A stretch of 8,951 bases of DNA from Promethearchaeota archaeon (GTDB lineage Archaea > Asgardarchaeota > Lokiarchaeia > Sigynarchaeales > SOKP01), in assembly GCA_014729315.1 (NCBI GenBank), contig WJKD01000337.1:1-8951 (forward strand). Reading direction: 5' to 3'. The translations under genes were made by a program, and so were the position numbers. Numbering within the stretch: the stretch's first letter is position 1; each line of letters begins with the position of its first letter. This document shows positions 5,743 through 8,951 of the stretch, in pieces. The notes beneath the pieces were generated by a model. That model was not told where the DNA came from. It was given only the letters and a program-made list of their open reading frames with translations, and made no database searches.

Positions 5743-6555
5743 ATGATACTAGAAAAAACAATCGATTTAATAAACCAAATTTATAGAACACATAAGATTA
5801 TTCCCCCTGTCATTAGAAAGGTCGTCATTGGGTTAGGGTATACAGCAGTAGAGATCACTCCATTTGGTTTTGATCCATTTTTAGGTTTAGCATATACTTT
5901 ACCGGACATAATTAAACGAACCAATTGTAGTAAAATACAGTTTGCCGGAAAACTTACGAGTTTTTCCTTAAATGAAATGCTTTCGTGGGCAATAGAACCA
6001 CCCAATTTAAGGAAGATTATCGGAATTGCTTTACTCAATGCTTTATCTCAACATATTTTAGAAATTCGAAATCCCCACACGAAAATAAAGGGAGATCTAA
6101 TTAAATATCTTGGTATAAATCAAAATAGTACAGTCATGTTTGTGGGTTTAATAAAACCACTTATAGCAGAAATAAGCAAGATTACAAGAAATATTAGATT
6201 AGTAGAAAAAAGAAGGTCTCCCAATCAAAAATTCATGGAATTTACGATAAAAAACGATCTAAGCGAAATAAAAGAGAGTAAAAAGCAAGTTGATTATCTT
6301 TTTTTAACGGGAACAACTCTGATAAACGATACTATAGAAGATATATTAACCGAATATAAAGCTAAAGCAAGGAAAATTATTCTAATTGGTCCCTCGGCAA
6401 GTATTTTACCAGACATATTATTTGAGTTTGGCGTTGATATTGTAGGAGGGATGAAGATAATTGAATCAAAATCAACAATTAAAGTAATTGCAGAGGCGGG
6501 AGGAACAAGAATCTTTAAACGATACGGAAAGAAATATAATTTAATTAAAGAATGA
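5743..6555 (+). CDS. DUF4213/DUF364 putative heavy-metal chelation protein
   Basis: This 270-residue protein matches the two-domain family known from a Desulfitobacterium structure: an N-terminal DUF4213 domain with an enolase-N-like fold, and a C-terminal Rossmann-like DUF364 domain. The N-terminal part (about 1-110) ends in the typical LSWAIEPPNLRKIIGIALLNALSQ region (80-103). The C-terminal part contains VMFVGLIKPLI (131-141), DYLFLTGTTLINDTIEDIL (184-202) and ILIGPSASILPDILFEFGVDIVGG (213-236), all hallmarks of DUF364. The family has been proposed to bind metals or a cofactor such as a pterin or corrin, but no reaction is established. There is no signal peptide or membrane segment, so it is cytoplasmic. 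The ATG at 5743 gives the normal family length; no Shine-Dalgarno site is visible. It stands alone between divergent Alba and the beta-helix gene. Confidence 0.88.
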   Translation: MILEKTIDLINQIYRTHKIIPPVIRKVVIGLGYTAVEITPFGFDPFLGLAYTLPDIIKRTNCSKIQFAGKLTSFSLNEMLSWAIEPPNLRKIIGIALLNALSQHILEIRNPHTKIKGDLIKYLGINQNSTVMFVGLIKPLIAEISKITRNIRLVEKRRSPNQKFMEFTIKNDLSEIKESKKQVDYLFLTGTTLINDTIEDILTEYKAKARKIILIGPSASILPDILFEFGVDIVGGMKIIESKSTIKVIAEAGGTRIFKRYGKKYNLIKE

Positions 6556-6572
6556 TTTATATTCACAATTAA

Positions 6573-6585
6573 TTTATAATTATAA
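6573..6585 (+). promoter_or_regulatory. TATA box of the beta-helix gene
   Basis: TTTATAATTATAA is centred about 36 bases before the ATG at 6615. A start near 6604 would give a leader of about ten bases, consistent with no Shine-Dalgarno site. Confidence 0.4.
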
Positions 6586-6614
6586 CATCAAATTTTAAGA
6601 AATCATCATAGAAT

Positions 6615-8951
6615 ATGAAATTTAAAAAACTTTTATTCGTCCTTATAATCTTATTTTCTATTTTAAGCATTTTCAGAAACAATAATTATATACCTATTGT
6701 AAATCACGGTTTAGAAAACGAAAAAGAAGATGAAAATTTACAAAATATTAAACAATCAGAGTATTGGGACTTAAACTTTATACATATTAATTACGATAAT
6801 TGGTCACAAACAGACATAGCTTGGATACAAAATAGAACGGGAACAGTTGACGATCCTCACATTATTGTGAATGTTACAATTGATTGTCAAGGAATAGGCT
6901 CTGGGATTCTAATAGAAAATTCCAATGATTATTTCGTAATACGTAATTGTACGATTCTTAATTCAGGTTCAGAGAGTAGCAATGCTGGAATAAAATTAGT
7001 CAATGTTAGTCACGGTTTTCTTACTCAAAATAATATATCTTCGAATTACAATGGAATATTCGCAGCCGAATGTCTTAACAATACTTTTTCTAATAATTTA
7101 CTGTTTTATAACGAATTAGGTTTCAGCTTCGGAAATTGCTCTATTGTAAATATTACAAATAATCAGATTGAAAATAGTGCGCAAATTGGTTCTATCATGA
7201 ATAATTGTAGCGAAATAGTCGTTGTTAGCAACAATATTACAGAAAATGGTAAAGAAGGAATATATTTTATAAACTGCTCAGAAATTTCAATCGACCAAAA
7301 TCTTATTACCCAAAATCTTTTCGGAATCAAATTCGAATCGACAAGTAACGCTACAGTTTCTAACACCACTATTGCTTATAACTCAAGGGAAGGCATAAGC
7401 CTTGATTTTAGTAATAGTACTCTATTTTCAAAAAATAATGTGAGTTTTAACGGTCGGAATGGATTTAAACTCTATATTTGCTCGTATAATAATTTATCAA
7501 ACAATAATGTTAGTGAAAATGGAATTCACGGTATTTATTTAATCGATTGCTTTTCCCATAGACTTCTTTCAAATCGTATGAATTCAACGGGTCTATATCT
7601 CTCTGGTTCAAATATCAGATCTCTAGATTCACATTCAATTGACAAGTCAAATCAAATAGATGGAAAAAATGTTTATTACTACTGCAACGAAACAAATCTA
7701 GTACCCGCAAATTTCTCTAATGTAGGACAAATACTCTCTGTGAATTGCAACGAGTCTTTAATCTCAGGGCTTAATATTTCCTATAATTCTCTTGGCATAG
7801 GGTTATATTATTGTGTAAATAACTCAATATCGAATAATAATATCTCCTTAATTTCGCAATACGGATTATTTTTGGATCATTGTAGAGAAATCGATATATT
7901 CAATAATTATTTTAGCCAAAACGAGTTTCATTGTGTTTATTCGTCAACAGGAGAAGATAATAACTTTTCAACCAATTCGTGCTATAATAGTTATCAGGGG
8001 ATATATCTCGAAACAGAAAAAGATTCGATAATACTCCATAACACCATAAGAGGCTGTGATTTATATGCAATTTTCTCTAACAATGGAAATGGCAATAGCT
8101 TTACCCATAATAATCTAATGGAAAATTACGTGGGTTTATACTCGAAAGAGAGTTCAAATGGATATATCGGGTCAAATCAAATCAACAATAACGATTATTA
8201 TGGAATCCACATTTACGATTGTGGTTATTTTGGCCTATACGATAATACAGCTAATTGTAATTATTACTCCGGTATTAGATTATATATCGGGAATTATCAC
8301 ACGGTTTTGAGAAATTTCGCCAACTATAATTACTTTAAGGGAATCCATGTTAGTTATTGTCATAATACTATAATTGAAGGAAATCAAGCTAATGAAAACG
8401 GAGATACGGGAATTTATGTATCGGGAAGCGATGATAATACGATCAGTGATAATGAAGCTAATGAAAACGAAAACAACGGAATGTATGTGACTGGGTGTGA
8501 AGATAACGAAATCAGCGACAACGAATTAAACGAGAACGAAAACAACGGTTTAGGCTTATCTAGCTGTGAAGATAACGAAATAAAAGATAATAAAGCAAAC
8601 GAAAATGAAAATCATGGTATCTACTTACGAAATAGCGATAAAAACGATGTGAAGAAAAATGAAGCCAATGAGAACCAAGAAAGCGGAATTCATCTGTTCT
8701 TAAGCGATGAAAATGTTATTGAAGACAATATCTGTAATGACAATCGCTACGGTATCTACCTATATATTAGCGACAATAACGAGATTCGCAATAATAGATT
8801 CATCGGGAATCAACAAGGTATCTACGAAGATTCCTCCGAAGGGAATATCTTCGAAAATAACGTCGTTGAAGACGAGAATTTTATCCTGGTTATCATTGTT
8901 ATCATCATTGTGATTGCGGTTATTGCTCTGGTTATTGCCTTACTTGTATTA
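6615..8951 (+). CDS. Right-handed parallel beta-helix surface protein (NosD-like), membrane-anchored, 3' end outside the window
   Basis: One frame stays open for 779 codons from the ATG to the last base, so the stop lies beyond the window. Residues 1-20 (MKFKKLLFVLIILFSILSIF) are a signal peptide or N-terminal anchor. After a charged linker, WIQNRTGTVDDPHIIVNVTI (70-89) begins a chain of 22-24-residue coils, each with G-I-Y/F and N-N-x-I/L motifs, as in NosD/pectate-lyase-like beta-helices. Residues 756-779 are an uninterrupted hydrophobic helix of Ile, Val, Leu and Ala, probably the C-terminal membrane anchor; only a short tail should be missing. N-glycosylation sequons are dense from N62 to N450 and absent afterwards, where the coils become rich in Asp, Glu and Asn. 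About 21 Cys occur, mostly at one coil position. The likely role is an extracellular surface or adhesion protein; polysaccharide binding or cleavage is possible, but I see no catalytic motif. Confidence 0.88.
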   Translation, partial: MKFKKLLFVLIILFSILSIFRNNNYIPIVNHGLENEKEDENLQNIKQSEYWDLNFIHINYDNWSQTDIAWIQNRTGTVDDPHIIVNVTIDCQGIGSGILIENSNDYFVIRNCTILNSGSESSNAGIKLVNVSHGFLTQNNISSNYNGIFAAECLNNTFSNNLLFYNELGFSFGNCSIVNITNNQIENSAQIGSIMNNCSEIVVVSNNITENGKEGIYFINCSEISIDQNLITQNLFGIKFESTSNATVSNTTIAYNSREGISLDFSNSTLFSKNNVSFNGRNGFKLYICSYNNLSNNNVSENGIHGIYLIDCFSHRLLSNRMNSTGLYLSGSNIRSLDSHSIDKSNQIDGKNVYYYCNETNLVPANFSNVGQILSVNCNESLISGLNISYNSLGIGLYYCVNNSISNNNISLISQYGLFLDHCREIDIFNNYFSQNEFHCVYSSTGEDNNFSTNSCYNSYQGIYLETEKDSIILHNTIRGCDLYAIFSNNGNGNSFTHNNLMENYVGLYSKESSNGYIGSNQINNNDYYGIHIYDCGYFGLYDNTANCNYYSGIRLYIGNYHTVLRNFANYNYFKGIHVSYCHNTIIEGNQANENGDTGIYVSGSDDNTISDNEANENENNGMYVTGCEDNEISDNELNENENNGLGLSSCEDNEIKDNKANENENHGIYLRNSDKNDVKKNEANENQESGIHLFLSDENVIEDNICNDNRYGIYLYISDNNEIRNNRFIGNQQGIYEDSSEGNIFENNVVEDENFILVIIVIIIVIAVIALVIALLVL
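8133..8816 (+). repeat. 69-base tandem repeats encoding 23-residue beta-helix coils
   Basis: Eight coils of exactly 23 residues begin at 8133, 8202, 8271, 8340, 8409, 8478, 8547 and 8616, followed by two of 22 residues at 8685 and 8751. Each starts with Gly, usually G-I/L/M-Y/H. The units at 8409-8684 are closest, with the consensus DNEI.DNEANENENN. The 17-base stretch at 8496-8512 recurs exactly at 8565-8581, offset by 69 bases, which points to fairly recent duplication of units. Confidence 0.8.

Noticed and set aside
6294..6566. Open frame on the - strand over the 3' end of the DUF364 gene
   Set aside because: It is antisense to the conserved DUF364 motifs and shows no features of its own.
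7163..7369. Open frame on the - strand inside the beta-helix gene
   Set aside because: It is antisense to a continuous repeat-bearing frame, with no promoter or ribosome site.
8409..8684. Regular 69-base repeats considered as a CRISPR array
   Set aside because: The repeats keep an open frame, diverge gradually, have no constant repeat with unique spacers, and encode beta-helix coils.
8707..8913. A 68-codon + strand frame near the window end
   Set aside because: It overlaps the acidic beta-helix repeats in another frame. The Thr/Ile/Ser-rich translation follows from the repeat codons, and the main frame stays open throughout.

Overview
The window is strongly AT-rich and looks archaeal, most likely from an Asgard (Lokiarchaeia-like) genome. 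The evidence is an Alba chromatin protein, TATA-like boxes with short or absent leaders, T-run terminators, and a large asparagine-rich, sequon-rich right-handed beta-helix surface protein with a C-terminal membrane anchor. The Asgard placement is an inference from protein style; no rRNA or other marker gene is present.

Left part (1-3455, + strand): a carbohydrate-linked group. A cytoplasmic GH29 alpha-L-fucosidase (26-1408) is followed after 19 bases, with a strong Shine-Dalgarno site, by a uroporphyrinogen-decarboxylase-fold protein resembling corrinoid/CoM methyltransferases (1428-2462). A 171-base gap holds a perfect A/T hairpin, an AGGAGG motif in front of a 22-codon frame without a normal start, and a possible separate promoter. 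Then comes a divergent 3-hydroxyacyl-CoA dehydrogenase family protein (2634-3455).

Middle (3456-5244, - strand): a T-rich two-way terminator separates the dehydrogenase from a convergent GPH (MelB-like) sugar transporter (3546-4958). The transporter's presumed promoter lies inside a 9-bp inverted repeat that could be an operator. One reading is that the transporter imports a glycoside, the fucosidase hydrolyses it inside the cell, and the UroD-like protein and dehydrogenase act on the products. The substrate is not proven by the sequence.

Right part (5245-8951): an Alba gene (- strand) is divergent from a DUF4213/DUF364 putative metal-chelation protein (+ strand). The 222-base gap between them contains two inverted repeats, one with perfect 10-bp arms next to a TATA-like box. 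From 6615 to the window end runs one open frame of 779 codons. It encodes an N-terminal signal or anchor, a long parallel beta-helix and a C-terminal hydrophobic helix that reaches the last base. This protein has two zones: an N-terminal zone rich in N-glycosylation sequons and a C-terminal acidic zone built on a strict 23-residue (69-base) repeat with no sequon. No tRNA, rRNA, CRISPR array, insertion sequence or transposase was seen.
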